From a candidate division WOR-3 bacterium (GTDB lineage Bacteria; Hydrothermota; Tepidihabitantia; Tepidihabitantales; Tepidihabitantaceae), in assembly GCA_013177935.1 (NCBI GenBank), contig JABLXZ010000001.1, forward strand, positions 322,191-386,190: a DNA stretch of 64,000 bases. The letters run 5' to 3'. The notes below the pieces were generated by a model, which did not search any database, had not been told where the DNA came from, and was given only the letters and a program-made list of their open reading frames with translations. Position 1 is the first letter of the stretch. Each line of letters begins with the position of its first letter. Below are positions 33,932 through 43,383 of this stretch, in pieces. The translations under genes were made by a program, and so were the position numbers.

Positions 33932-33959
33932 TTGACAGTCGGGGAAAAATCCTTATAAT
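33932..33959 (+). promoter_or_regulatory. Consensus promoter of rho-rpmE-prfB
   Basis: Perfect -35 TTGACA (33932-33937), 16-bp spacer and perfect -10 TATAAT (33954-33959). The leader to the rho ATG is about 110 bases, long enough for Rho autoregulation as in E. coli. AAAAGGAGAAG lies just before the start. Confidence 0.85.
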
Positions 33960-34075
33960 AGTAATCAGCATAAATGTTAAAAATTCTTATGTGTGCCCTC
34001 GGCAATAATCCGGAGTAAAAGGACCGTTTAACGCCCAAAATTCTTGCCGGGAGATAAAATTCAAAAGGAGAAGTT

Positions 34076-35347
34076 ATGACCCAGGAAGAACTGAAAAATA
34101 AGAAAATAAGTGAACTTTACGAGATTGCAGAGTCGCTTAACATCCCAGACTACCGGGATAAGAAGAAACATGGACTGATAATGGCGATACTTGAAGCCGA
34201 AGCACGGCAGCAAGCAACCGAAGGAAGTGAAGGTGGTGTTCAGGTCGATGGCGTCTTAGAAATCCTCGAAGAAGGGTTTGGCTTTCTACGCTCACCCGAG
34301 TACAGTTACCTTCCTTCTTCTGACGATATCTATGTTTCGCCTTCTCAAATAAAACGGTTTGGCCTGCGCACCGGCGACACAATAACTGGTCTTGCCCGTC
34401 CTCCGAAAAACAGTGAGCGTTATTTCGCGCTCTTAAAAATAGAAACCATCAATGGCGTACCCCTCTCTGCGGAAAGACCAAGGATACCATTTGATGCCTT
34501 GACCCCACTATATCCTCAGGAACGCATTAAACTTGAGGTTCCTCAGCAAAACGACCTTTCAATGCGTGTCGTTGACCTGTTTACACCGATTGGTAAAGGG
34601 CAGCGTGGCCTCATCGTCTCCCCACCCCGTGCCGGGAAAACGGTACTGCTTCAGAAGATTGCCAATAGTATCACGGTTAACCACCCCGAAATTAAACTGA
34701 TTATCCTTTTGATTGATGAACGACCCGAAGAGGTAACAGATATGGAACGTTCGGTAAAGGCAGAAGTTATTAGCTCGACCTTTGACGAAGTTCCAGAACG
34801 CCATGCTCAAGTCGCCGACATGGTTTTAGAAAAAGCCAAACGACTGGTCGAAAATAAACACGATGTCGTAATTTTGCTCGACTCCATTACCCGCTTAGCA
34901 CGTGCTCACAACCTTGTTGTCCCCCATTCGGGCCGAACCCTCTCGGGCGGTTTAGACTCCAACGCCCTACAAAAACCTAAAAAGTTTTTTGGTTCAGCCC
35001 GTAATATTGAAGAAGGGGGCAGTCTTACCATTATTGCGACCGCATTAATTGAAACAGGTTCGCGCATGGATGAGGTTATTTTCGAAGAGTTCAAAGGCAC
35101 CGGCAATATGGAACTTATTCTTGACCGACGTCTTGCTGACCGACGCATCTTCCCGGCAATTGACCTGCAACGTTCCGGAACCCGTAAAGAAGAACTTTTG
35201 CTTTCGGAATTTGAACTAAATCGCATCTGGGTGTTGCGTAAACTCCTTGCCGAACTCAATCCGGTGGAAATGATGGAATTCGTTCTTGACAAAATGCGGT
35301 TGACCCGTAATAATAAAGAGTTCTTAGAATCAATGAGTGAAAGTTAA
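34076..35347 (+). CDS. rho: Transcription termination factor Rho
   Basis: 423 residues: N-terminal Rho_N helices (1-45), cold-shock RNA-binding domain with G-F-G-F-L-R-S (67-73) and the RecA-like ATPase with P-P-R-A-G-K-T (183-189), I-D-E-R-P-E-E-V-T and the Q/R-loop region R-L-A-R-A-H-N. The hexamer threads nascent RNA and stops RNA polymerase. The poor supply of classic T-tailed terminators in this window is in keeping with reliance on Rho. Confidence 0.98.
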   Translation: MTQEELKNKKISELYEIAESLNIPDYRDKKKHGLIMAILEAEARQQATEGSEGGVQVDGVLEILEEGFGFLRSPEYSYLPSSDDIYVSPSQIKRFGLRTGDTITGLARPPKNSERYFALLKIETINGVPLSAERPRIPFDALTPLYPQERIKLEVPQQNDLSMRVVDLFTPIGKGQRGLIVSPPRAGKTVLLQKIANSITVNHPEIKLIILLIDERPEEVTDMERSVKAEVISSTFDEVPERHAQVADMVLEKAKRLVENKHDVVILLDSITRLARAHNLVVPHSGRTLSGGLDSNALQKPKKFFGSARNIEEGGSLTIIATALIETGSRMDEVIFEEFKGTGNMELILDRRLADRRIFPAIDLQRSGTRKEELLLSEFELNRIWVLRKLLAELNPVEMMEFVLDKMRLTRNNKEFLESMSES

Positions 35348-35359
35348 AGGAGTAAAACA

Positions 35360-35575
35360 ATGAAACCTAAAATTCACCCCAAGTATGGTGAGTGTATTGT
35401 AACCTGTGCTTGCGGTAATACCTTTAAGACCCGCTCCACGAAGCAGAAACTCCATGTCGAAATCTGCTCAGCCTGTCATCCCTTCTTTACCGGTAAACAG
35501 AAAATTGTCGATACGGCTGGCCGCGTCGAAAAATTCCGCCGCCGCTACGGTCAAAGCGAACCCGGGAAAAAATAA
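35360..35575 (+). CDS. rpmE: 50S ribosomal protein L31, zinc-binding form
   Basis: 71 residues with the zinc set C16-A-C18 and C36-S-A-C39 and the K-I-H-P-K-Y opening of L31. The Cys-containing form is replaced by a zinc-free copy during zinc shortage in many bacteria; no second copy is seen here. It lies 12 bases after rho with an AAAGGAG SD, as in many bacteria. Confidence 0.96.
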   Translation: MKPKIHPKYGECIVTCACGNTFKTRSTKQKLHVEICSACHPFFTGKQKIVDTAGRVEKFRRRYGQSEPGKK

Positions 35576-35585
35576 ATAACATTCA

Positions 35586-36684
35586 GTGAGTATTACTGCT
35601 GAACAAATAGAATTCCTGGAGAGCAGATTAAAGAAACTCGCGGAGTTTCTTTGAGATTGAGCACCGGCGTGCCGAACTCGTTCAACTAAACAAAGAGGTT
35701 TCTCAACCAGATTTCTGGAACGACCCACAGCGGGCACAAGTCGTAATGCGGCGCATAGCGATGATTACTGATTTAATTAGCCGCGTCGACCAACTCCAGC
35801 AGGAGTTACAGGAAACACGGGAATTGGATGAACTTTTTGCCACAGATAATGATGAAAAGATTTCTCAGGAACTTCAGGAACATATCCACCGCATTGAACA
35901 AAATCTTGAAGCGTTGGAAGAAAGGGCTTTATTCAATTCTCCGGATGATAACCGAGATGCAATTCTTTCAATCCACCCCGGAGCCGGAGGCACGGAATCG
36001 TGCGACTGGGCAGAAATGCTCCTCCGTCTCTACATCCATTACATTGAAAATCAGGGGTTAAAATACCAAATTCTCGACTACCAACCTAACGAGGAAGCAG
36101 GCATAAAAGACGCTACCATTGAGATTACCGGTCCTTACGCTTATGGACTTTTGAAATCAGAAATGGGTGTGCATCGATTGGTCCGTATTTCACCCTTTGA
36201 TGCCAATCAACGACGCCACACCAGTTTTGCTGCCGTAACTGTATTACCCGTAGCCGATGAAATTGAGGTGGAAATCAATCCCCAAGACCTGAAGATTGAA
36301 ACATTTCGTGCCGGTGGTCATGGTGGACAGAATGTGAATAAAGTAAGTTCTGCGGTGCGCATTACCCATATTCCGACCGGTATCATTGTTACCTGCCAAA
36401 ATGAACGCTCCCAATTTCAAAACAAACAGAATGCCCTCAAAGTTCTCCGTTCGCGACTATATGACTACTACAAAAGAAAACAGGAAGCCGAGATGCAAAA
36501 ATTTACTTCGGCAAAAACCGACATTGCCTGGGGTCACCAGATTAGGTCTTATGTTTTATTTCCTTATCAACTGGTAAAAGACCATCGAACCGGATTTGAA
36601 ACTCATGATGTGGCAGCGGTGCTCGATGGCCATATCGAAGGGTTTGTACATGCTTTTTTAACCCAGAAACAAAGTACCCAATAA
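35586..36684 (+). CDS. prfB: Peptide chain release factor 2, programmed +1 frameshift
   Basis: The coding sequence is 35586-35651 joined to 35653-36684, about 365 residues. The first 22 codons from GTG end in GAG TTT CTT TGA; slipping +1 at CTT continues as GAG ATT GAG, in frame with the rest. The body has S-P-F (stop-codon recognition, R-I-S-P-F-D-A) and G-G-Q in [14 protein letters not shown]2 ends translation at UGA and UAA. Low RF2 favours slippage past its own UGA, giving autocontrol. No strong SD precedes the GTG; it is 10 bases after the rpmE stop. Confidence 0.95.
35641..35655 (+). promoter_or_regulatory. prfB programmed frameshift site
   Basis: CGGAG (35641-35645) acts as an internal SD-like element, followed by TTT, then CTT TGA G (35649-35655). 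This is the same slip codon and stop as the classical CUU-UGA signal; only the downstream base differs (G rather than the usual C). Confidence 0.9.
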
Positions 36685-36688
36685 TTTC

Positions 36689-36716
36689 TTGACAAATGCG
36701 TTTTTTTCGCTATTAG
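36689..36716 (+). promoter_or_regulatory. Ferredoxin gene promoter
   Basis: -35 TTGACA (36689-36694), 16-bp spacer, -10 TATTAG (36711-36716); TTAGAT at 36713 is an alternative. A short leader with AAAGGAGG precedes the GTG. Confidence 0.65.
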
Positions 36717-36754
36717 ATTGAAAATGATTAAAGACAAAAATAAAGGAGGAAAAA

Positions 36755-36940
36755 GTGAAGGTAACGGTCGATAAGGAACTGTGCACTGGTTGCGGGCTCT
36801 GTGCCGACTCCTGCCCCGATGTCTTTGAACTGGAAGGCGATTTTGCTATCGTGAAAGTCGATGAAGTTCCGGCCGGAGCAGAAGAGTGCGTGCAGCAGGC
36901 AGCGGAAGACTGTCCGGCAAGCGCTATTAAAGTTGAATAG
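36755..36940 (+). CDS. Single [4Fe-4S] ferredoxin, Thermotoga-like
   Basis: 61 residues. C10, C13, C16 and the Cys of the later D-C-P bind one cubane; C20 and the Cys in E-E-C sit where the Thermotoga maritima ferredoxin has an extra disulfide. The protein is acidic, as expected for an electron carrier. The likely partner in this window is the 2-oxoacid:ferredoxin oxidoreductase. The start is GTG with an ideal AAAGGAGG, and it has its own promoter. Confidence 0.95.
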   Translation: MKVTVDKELCTGCGLCADSCPDVFELEGDFAIVKVDEVPAGAEECVQQAAEDCPASAIKVE

Positions 36941-36986
36941 ATTCCACAGTAACGCTAAGTCTTAAAATATAATGGCGCAACCGAAG

Positions 36987-37009
36987 GGCGCTAACGTAGC
37001 TTTAGCGCC
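36987..37009. terminator. Possible bidirectional terminator between ferredoxin and hflX
   Basis: A perfect 8-bp stem GGCGCTAA / TTAGCGCC with a 7-base loop. Its left arm contains the hflX stop codon. For the plus strand it is followed by GTATTTAT; for the minus strand there is no close T-run. It may shield transcript ends rather than act as a strong intrinsic terminator. Confidence 0.45.
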
Positions 37010-38247
37010 GTATTTATCTGTTTGCGTAAGCGGGCAAGTTCGCCTGGTAATCCTTTGACCCGGAATCGGCGTTTACCGTCAACTTCAACATCACTAACAA
37101 CCTGACCACTGCTGATTATCCGGGTTATCAGGTCCCAGCGTTCGTTAGGCACTGTAAACCTTCGAACAACCAGTTGGCTATCTAAAAAAGTGGCAATACG
37201 TTTTGTCAACGCATCAATTCCAGCACCAGTAACGGCAGAAATAAAAACCGCATCGGGATAATGTTCTTTTAAGCGCCGCAGCATAATATCGTCAAAAAGT
37301 CGATCAATTTTATTAAAAGTGAGAATGATAGGTTTTTCTCCGGCGCCGATAGTCCGGAGCGTATCGTTGACGACATCAATTCTTTGCTCGACTAAGGCAT
37401 CACTGGCGTCAGCAACATGAATTATCAAATCGGCGTCTTTGATCTCTGCCAGTGTTGAACGAAAACTGGCAATCAACTGGGTAGGAAGATTGCGTATAAA
37501 TCCTACTGTATCGGTAAGTACGACCGGAACACCGCGCTGCCAGGGCAACATCCGGGTACTGGCATCCAGGGTCGCAAACAGTTGCTCGGAAACTTTTACT
37601 TGAGAATTGGTTAAACGATTAAATAATGTTGACTTGCCGGCATTTGTGTAACCAGCAAGGGTTAATTGAATAACATTATTGCGACGTTTGCGCTGTACTG
37701 CCCGTTCCTGCTCAATTTTCTTCAACTGCCGTCGCAACACCGTAATTCGGTGTTCAATTCGCCGCCGGTCAACTTCAAGTTTTGTTTCTCCGGGACCTCT
37801 GGTTCCGATACCGCCCCCTAATCGGGACATCGCTACCCCTAAACCGGTTAACCTCGTTTTGATATATTCGAGCTGGGCAAGTTCGACCTGCACTTTCGCC
37901 TCGGCAGTTCGGGCATGAAGTGCAAATATGTCCAGAATCACAGCGGTTCGGTCGATTACTCTTACGCCGATGATTTCCTCGAGGTTTCGCAATTGGGTAG
38001 CAGTTAATTCGTCATCAAATATTACCAGCTGAATTTCATATTGATGACACAGGTCCCTGATTTCTAATGCTTTGCCTTTACCAATCAGTGTTGCCGGGTC
38101 AATATGAGGACGCACTTGTACGAGCCGCTCAATAACATCGCCCCCAGAAGTTCTGGTCAATGCTGCCAGTTCATCGAGTGCCTCCATCTTTTGCCACCGC
38201 TGCCGGCCCGTTTTTATTACACCAATTAACAAAATTCGGGTACTCAT
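36991..38247 (-). CDS. hflX: Ribosome-associated GTPase HflX
   Basis: 418 residues. The N-terminal HflX domain, G-G-I-G-T-R-G-P-G-E-T-K-L-E (145-158) and the G domain with G-Y-T-N-A-G-K-S-T (199-207), D-T-V-G-F-I and N-K-I-D are clear. HflX splits stalled or hibernating ribosomes and is linked to heat stress, fitting its place at the far end of the grpE-led run. The ATG 38247 overlaps the stop of the gene before it by one base. A reading from 38328 would add 27 residues that belong to the overlapping gene. Confidence 0.95.
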   Translation of the reverse strand: MSTRILLIGVIKTGRQRWQKMEALDELAALTRTSGGDVIERLVQVRPHIDPATLIGKGKALEIRDLCHQYEIQLVIFDDELTATQLRNLEEIIGVRVIDRTAVILDIFALHARTAEAKVQVELAQLEYIKTRLTGLGVAMSRLGGGIGTRGPGETKLEVDRRRIEHRITVLRRQLKKIEQERAVQRKRRNNVIQLTLAGYTNAGKSTLFNRLTNSQVKVSEQLFATLDASTRMLPWQRGVPVVLTDTVGFIRNLPTQLIASFRSTLAEIKDADLIIHVADASDALVEQRIDVVNDTLRTIGAGEKPIILTFNKIDRLFDDIMLRRLKEHYPDAVFISAVTGAGIDALTKRIATFLDSQLVVRRFTVPNERWDLITRIISSGQVVSDVEVDGKRRFRVKGLPGELARLRKQINTALKLR

Positions 38248-38825
38248 TAACTGCGTTGTTTCAAAACAAACAAAACCCGGTGGATAAATGTTACAAAAGA
38301 GCCCAGTGCAATCGCTACTATTGCCCATACGAAAAGTTTTTCCCTCAGTACTAATGCCCCAACCACCATTATCATAACCCGTACCGGGCGTTCAAATAAA
38401 CCAACCTGGCACTGTTTACTAATACCTTCAGCCCGGGCTCTAACATAACTCACCAGATAAGAAAATATCAAAGCCGAAAAGACCGCCAAAATACCCCAAT
38501 GATTTCTTAATCCGTAATACCAGCCAACACCAGCCCAAACTACACCCTCGCTAAATCGGTCAACTGTTGAGTCCAGTAAAGCACCCGTCTGGGAAACCTT
38601 TCCAGTTCTTCGGGATAACTCACCATCGAGTGTATCACAAAGTCCAATACATATTACCAGCAAACCTGCCCAGAAAAATTGTCCCGAGGCAAAAAGCAAA
38701 GCGGCTAAAACACTCAGGGGAACTGCAGTCAAGGTCACCGCAGTTGGCGGTATACCAATTCGTGCCAGCAAATAAACTAATGGCCTCAATAATTTTCTTC
38801 CTTGCTCTTTAGTCTGGTTCTTCAT
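38247..38825 (-). CDS. CDP-alcohol phosphatidyltransferase family protein
   Basis: 192 residues, about six membrane helices. The signature D64-x2-D67-G-x2-S-R72-x8-G81-x3-D85-x3-D89 matches the CDP-OH transferase motif with Ser in place of the usual Ala before Arg. It moves a phosphatidyl or similar group from a CDP-alcohol to an alcohol (glycerol-phosphate, inositol-phosphate or similar); the acceptor cannot be decided. It overlaps rsmI by 17 bases. Confidence 0.87.
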   Translation of the reverse strand: MKNQTKEQGRKLLRPLVYLLARIGIPPTAVTLTAVPLSVLAALLFASGQFFWAGLLVICIGLCDTLDGELSRRTGKVSQTGALLDSTVDRFSEGVVWAGVGWYYGLRNHWGILAVFSALIFSYLVSYVRARAEGISKQCQVGLFERPVRVMIMVVGALVLREKLFVWAIVAIALGSFVTFIHRVLFVLKQRS

Positions 38826-39540
38826 AAATCGTATCGAACCTTAACCCTGTACCTGCGACGACAACAACAACCTCTCCTTTTAACTCTCGTGTCCCGATCT
38901 TCTCCAGAATTTCGGAAAGTGTACCCCGTATTACCTCCTCAAATTTCTTTGTTAACTCCCGACACAAAACCGCTTTCCTTTCGCCCCACAAGGCTCTCAT
39001 CTCTTCGAGAAGTTGTTTAACTCGCAACGCCGATTCACAGAAAATCATTGTTCTGGGCTCCCGAGCCAATGCCTTCAAACGTTTCTGCCTGCGACCGGCT
39101 CTTTTAGGTAAAAAACCTTCAAAAGCAAAACGGTCCGACGGCAACCCTGATATTACCAGCGCCGCCAGCAATGCCGATGCCCCGGGTATCGGGAAAATTC
39201 GGAATCCCTGTTCAATTGCTTCACGAATTAGATAAAACCCGGGGTCAGAAATTCCCGGTGTCCCGGCATCACTTACCAGGGCAACCGCCTTGCCTTCTGC
39301 CAACAACTTAATAATCTCTGGAGTCCGGCGTAACTTGTTGTATTCATGGTAAGACACCAGACGGTTTTTTATCCCGAAATGAGTCAAAAGTAATCCGGTG
39401 CGTCTTGTATCTTCACAGGCAACTACATCCGCTTTTGCAAGAACTTCGAGCGCCCGTTGCGTGATATCTCCCAAATTACCGATCGGGGTTGAAACTACAT
39501 AGAGGCCGGCGGGCAATTCTTGCTGGAGAGTTGCTTTCAC
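38809..39540 (-). CDS. rsmI: 16S rRNA (cytidine-1402-2'-O)-methyltransferase
   Basis: 243 residues of the tetrapyrrole-methylase fold: L-Y-V-V-S-T-P-I-G-N-L-G-D-I-T near the start, A-C-E-D-T-R-R-T, V-S-D-A-G-T-P-G-I-S-D-P-G and I-P-G-A-S-A. It methylates the ribose of C1402 in the decoding centre with SAM. It overlaps the phosphoesterase gene by 4 bases. Confidence 0.96.
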   Translation of the reverse strand: MKATLQQELPAGLYVVSTPIGNLGDITQRALEVLAKADVVACEDTRRTGLLLTHFGIKNRLVSYHEYNKLRRTPEIIKLLAEGKAVALVSDAGTPGISDPGFYLIREAIEQGFRIFPIPGASALLAALVISGLPSDRFAFEGFLPKRAGRRQKRLKALAREPRTMIFCESALRVKQLLEEMRALWGERKAVLCRELTKKFEEVIRGTLSEILEKIGTRELKGEVVVVVAGTGLRFDTIYEEPD

Positions 39541-40010
39541 AGGTCAAAAAATTCAACTTCGCCGGTCTCGATGTTAAGCGTCGCAACCGTGCTACGATTG
39601 GTTAGCCACCCACCGGCTTCTCCCGGATTAACGATTATCGGACTCCCTGGTTCGTAACGGATGCGATGGGTATGTCCATGAATATAAAAATCACAGTGGG
39701 GAATTGGGTTTAGCGGTTGATGCGTGATGCAAATTTTTCTATTGGCAATTGATATTTCTGCCCGGGTATCAAAAATAGCGAACCCCATTTGTTGGGCGAC
39801 CTCTTTTAACGCCGCACGGTCGCCATCGCAGTTACCAAGTACGACCAGTAAAGGTACGGTGAGCGGTTGGAACTCCTTCAACACAAATGGCGCTACCAGA
39901 TCCCCACAATGGAACACCTGTTCCACCGGTAATTCGTTGAACAACTTCACTGCCGAACGAACCCGATCAAGGTTGTCGTGCGTGTCTGAAATTAATCCGA
40001 TGCGCGTCAT
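39537..40010 (-). CDS. YfcE/MJ0936-type metallophosphoesterase
   Basis: 157 residues with the calcineurin-like metal motifs S-D9-T-H11, H-C-G-D, G-N-C-D and H-G-H-T-H. Small members of this family hydrolyse phosphodiesters with Mn or Ni; the physiological substrate is unknown. It is coupled to rpoD (4-base overlap) and to rsmI (4-base overlap). Confidence 0.9.
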   Translation of the reverse strand: MTRIGLISDTHDNLDRVRSAVKLFNELPVEQVFHCGDLVAPFVLKEFQPLTVPLLVVLGNCDGDRAALKEVAQQMGFAIFDTRAEISIANRKICITHQPLNPIPHCDFYIHGHTHRIRYEPGSPIIVNPGEAGGWLTNRSTVATLNIETGEVEFFDL

Positions 40011-41707
40011 CGCAGCAACTTGATCAATTCTGAAAGCTCACCCATTCTTAAGGGATGCCGCAGTTTACGCAGTGCCTTGGATTCAATCTGCCGTACTCTT
40101 TCCCGGGTGATATTAAATATTTGACCAACCTCTTCCAGGGTTCGCGGTTGCCCATCTCCCAAGCCAAACCGGAGACGAAGAACTTTCTCCTCGCGGAGTG
40201 TCAATGTCTTTAACGCCTCTTCCAGTTTTTCGCCTAACAGTTTGACGGCAGCATCATGGGAAGGAGAAACGGTTTTGTCATCGTACAAAAAGTCGCCAAT
40301 AAAGCTCGACTCTTCCTCATCAATCGGTTTATCAATCGAAACCCCAAATTGCGCAATTTTTTCTAACGCCTCCAGTTTTTCCTTTGGCGTCGAAAGCCGC
40401 TGCGCCAGTTCGGCAATAGTCGCTTCCCGACCGCAGGACTGAAGAAATCGCCGCTGAACCTTTGCTACCTTGTTGATTGCGTCGATAATATGGGCAGGAA
40501 CTCTTACCGTACGGGATTGGTCAGCAATTGCCCTGGTAATCGCCTGTTTTATCCACCAGGTTGCATAAGTAGAAAACTTAAATCCTTTTCGGTAATTAAA
40601 CTTCTCAACCGCTTTGATTAAGCCAACATTGCCTTCTTCTAACAGGTCAGCAAACTCCAGACCGCGATTCACATACCGTTTGGCGATGGAAATCACAAGG
40701 CGTACATTACCCTCAATCATTCGGTCCCGGGCGGACAAAATCTGGCGTTCGTACTCAGCCATTGCCTGGAGTATCCGCTTGATTTGTGCCGTGGTTTTCT
40801 TGCCCAGAAAGCCGGCGGTACTCCGTAGCTGCTTTTTTAACTCTCGCGCCTCTTCACTTTTCCCTTTCCCTTCCTCTTCTAACCGATGCAATTGGTCACG
40901 TAATGTCAGAACATTTTGGGCAACCGATTTGAATTCGTTCAGGAAATTGTTGATAATATGATGCTGCAGTGACATTTCCTGAATACGTTTGATGACTCGA
41001 CTGCGCAGTTCTTTGATCTGCGTCTTTTTTCGGGTCGACGAACCGCCTTTCTCTAACTTTTCTATCTCTTCTGCAATTCTTCCCACCTCCCGTACCCTAC
41101 GCACAAACGCTTTCTGTTCCTTGGCGAGTGCCTTTTTGTCAAAGAGACATTCGAATTCGACCCGTGCCACCTGGTCCAGAGACCGTGTTCCCTCTTCGAT
41201 TGATTTGCAATCCTCAACCAGCCGCTTCATCATTGCTACCGGTTCAAACAAATACTGAATCAGACTGTTGTATCCCTCCTCCATTTCGCGGGAGTACTTA
41301 ACCTCTTCATCTCGTGATAGCAAAGGTAACTTTGCCAGTTCCCGAAAGTATGCCTTGGTAGGGTCATCGGTTCTTTGAATTACCGGTTTAGGACCGCGCC
41401 GGGGTACCATCACATCTTCTTCTGGTGTATGGCTATCGGTCATCTGAATCCCATTGCGGTCCAAATCGGCAATAAGTTCTTCAAGTTTTTCAGGGGCGGT
41501 CAACACCTCATCTGGTAACAACTCTTCCAGTTCATCATAAGTGATTTGTTTATCTATCGCCGCTTTTTTATAAACAACCTCCAACCAGTCCGGCTGGTTA
41601 GACTCTAAGGTGTCCTCCTTAATTTTTAAACTTCTCTTATTTTTTCTCTTTATCAATGTTCCCCGTAAACCTTTCACTTTATGTTCACCCTTTTTTTTCA
41701 TATTCAC
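40007..41707 (-). CDS. rpoD: Primary sigma factor RpoD
   Basis: 566 residues: a basic start, region 1.1-like helices (about 35-90), region 1.2 ([10 protein letters not shown]), a charged non-conserved insert (about 165-330), region 2 ([13 protein letters not shown] to [11 protein letters not shown]), region 3 and region 4.2 (T-R-E-R-V-R-Q-I-E). As the housekeeping sigma it should read the TTGACA/TATAAT promoters found across the window. It follows dnaG by 11 bases in the classic rpsU-dnaG-rpoD order. Confidence 0.97.
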   Translation of the reverse strand: MNMKKKGEHKVKGLRGTLIKRKNKRSLKIKEDTLESNQPDWLEVVYKKAAIDKQITYDELEELLPDEVLTAPEKLEELIADLDRNGIQMTDSHTPEEDVMVPRRGPKPVIQRTDDPTKAYFRELAKLPLLSRDEEVKYSREMEEGYNSLIQYLFEPVAMMKRLVEDCKSIEEGTRSLDQVARVEFECLFDKKALAKEQKAFVRRVREVGRIAEEIEKLEKGGSSTRKKTQIKELRSRVIKRIQEMSLQHHIINNFLNEFKSVAQNVLTLRDQLHRLEEEGKGKSEEARELKKQLRSTAGFLGKKTTAQIKRILQAMAEYERQILSARDRMIEGNVRLVISIAKRYVNRGLEFADLLEEGNVGLIKAVEKFNYRKGFKFSTYATWWIKQAITRAIADQSRTVRVPAHIIDAINKVAKVQRRFLQSCGREATIAELAQRLSTPKEKLEALEKIAQFGVSIDKPIDEEESSFIGDFLYDDKTVSPSHDAAVKLLGEKLEEALKTLTLREEKVLRLRFGLGDGQPRTLEEVGQIFNITRERVRQIESKALRKLRHPLRMGELSELIKLLR

Positions 41708-41718
41708 CTACTCCTTTC

Positions 41719-43383
41719 TTAAACCAATCCTTTTAACAACCGATTTCGTTCCTTGAGCAAAACCTCGACCTGAGCTTTATCACCAGCCTGCTCGGCTTGT
41801 TCAATTTGCTGGTGAAGCCAGCGCGCTCGAAACTGTCGGAGACGATTACGAAACTCCTCCTCCGATGGCAACTGGGACTCACTGAATACGGCGCGCGCAA
41901 TCCAACGGCGTGCCTCCTCATCATCAACCAGGTCCATTAACAAAGCAGGACCGAATCCGGGTTCATCACACGACTCTTCGGCAACCCGCGCGATTTTCTT
42001 AAGCATCTTATCCTGAACCGCATCGGAAAAGGAAAATTCAACAGCGGCGAGCGCAAACTCCCGCTTCTGAACCAGAGCCGTAACAAGGTTTTCTTCAAGC
42101 CGGGGACCAATAGATTGTACCGGTTTTTTAACTTTTTCAATATCGGACCGTTCAACTGTATCGACGTCAAGCAAAATGCGCTGGTCAATGTTAAAAATCT
42201 TTCCGATTCGGACAGCGTAAAGTTCGCGGCTTGCCTCATCCGGGATCAGCGCAAGTAACGAACGCAACTCCTCAACTACCGCACGCTGTTCAGCTACAGT
42301 TTGCGGCATTTTTTCGCCAATCACAAAGTCGACAAAATCCTGGCGTTGGTTTAACAGTGCATAAAAATCCTCTCGTCCTCTGGTACGGAGATAACTATCC
42401 GGGTCGCTGCCCTGAGGAAGTAATACAATAGCCGGGTCAATACCAGCTGACAGCAATGTACTGATTGACCGCCGGCACGCTTTTTTCCCTGGTTCATCGC
42501 CATCATAACATATAATAACCTGCCGATTGTAGCGCCGGATGAGTGCGGCTTGCGCGGAAGTAAGGGCAGTCCCCATACCAGCAACTACATTATTAATACC
42601 TTTATCAACAAGAGTAAGCAGGTCAAAATTCCCTTCGACCAGTATTGGGACTTCATCACGAATATAGGATTTTGCCTGAAAAATGCCGTAGAGAATTTCT
42701 CCTTTATGGAAAATTGGATTGTCCGGTGAGTTCAGGTACTTAGGTTCTCCAGCGCCGATTATCCTGCCGCCAAAACCGATGACCTTTCCTGATATAGAAA
42801 AAATAGGGAAGATAATTCGCTCCCGGAAATAATCGATGTATCCATCATCTTTTTTAACAACCAATCCGGCTTGCAATAAACGTTCTTCATTTACACCCAA
42901 ACGCCGCGCCGCTCCTCTTAATACATTACCACCGGGAGCAAATCCCAACCGAAAACGCTTTACGGTTGAATTACTCAAACCCCGATTTTCAATGTAAGCC
43001 TGAGCCTCACTGGATTTCGCAAGGTTATCCTCGTAAAATCGCGTCACCCGTTCGCAGACATCGTAAAGCGTCTGGCGATTTTCATCTCCTCGCTCCTCCT
43101 CAACTGTTATTCCCAACCGTTTTGCCAAAAACTTTACCGCCTCAGGAAATTCCAGTTTCTCATAAGCCATCACAAAAGTTATCGCTGTACCCCCGGCACC
43201 ACACCCAAAGCAGTGGTAAGACTGGCGCTCCGGACTAACATAGAACGATGGTGACCGTTCGACATGAAATGGGCACAGCCCGCGATAATTTCGGCCCACC
43301 TTCTTCAAAGGGACATAACTCCCAACCAGCTCGACGATATCAGTCTCCTGGCGAATTCGGTCAATTATCTCAGGTTTGATCAT
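41719..43383 (-). CDS. dnaG: DNA primase
   Basis: 554 residues: CHC2 zinc finger C37-x2-H40...C58-x2-C61, RNA-polymerase core with R-I-I-F-P-I, TOPRIM segment I-L-V-E-G-N-F-D and C-Y-D-G-D-E-P-G-K-K-A, then a helical C-terminal part that would bind DnaB. It makes RNA primers at replication forks. It overlaps mutS2 by 14 bases. Confidence 0.97.
   Translation of the reverse strand: MIKPEIIDRIRQETDIVELVGSYVPLKKVGRNYRGLCPFHVERSPSFYVSPERQSYHCFGCGAGGTAITFVMAYEKLEFPEAVKFLAKRLGITVEEERGDENRQTLYDVCERVTRFYEDNLAKSSEAQAYIENRGLSNSTVKRFRLGFAPGGNVLRGAARRLGVNEERLLQAGLVVKKDDGYIDYFRERIIFPIFSISGKVIGFGGRIIGAGEPKYLNSPDNPIFHKGEILYGIFQAKSYIRDEVPILVEGNFDLLTLVDKGINNVVAGMGTALTSAQAALIRRYNRQVIICYDGDEPGKKACRRSISTLLSAGIDPAIVLLPQGSDPDSYLRTRGREDFYALLNQRQDFVDFVIGEKMPQTVAEQRAVVEELRSLLALIPDEASRELYAVRIGKIFNIDQRILLDVDTVERSDIEKVKKPVQSIGPRLEENLVTALVQKREFALAAVEFSFSDAVQDKMLKKIARVAEESCDEPGFGPALLMDLVDDEEARRWIARAVFSESQLPSEEEFRNRLRQFRARWLHQQIEQAEQAGDKAQVEVLLKERNRLLKGLV

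Noticed and set aside
33835..34038. 67-codon open frame on the minus strand before the 33833 gene
   Set aside because: It runs antisense through the perfect rho promoter, has no promoter of its own and no recognisable sequence features.
35586..35745. prfB as a broken gene or sequencing error
   Set aside because: The break is exactly the CTT TGA slip site with an upstream SD-like element, at the usual codon position for RF2.
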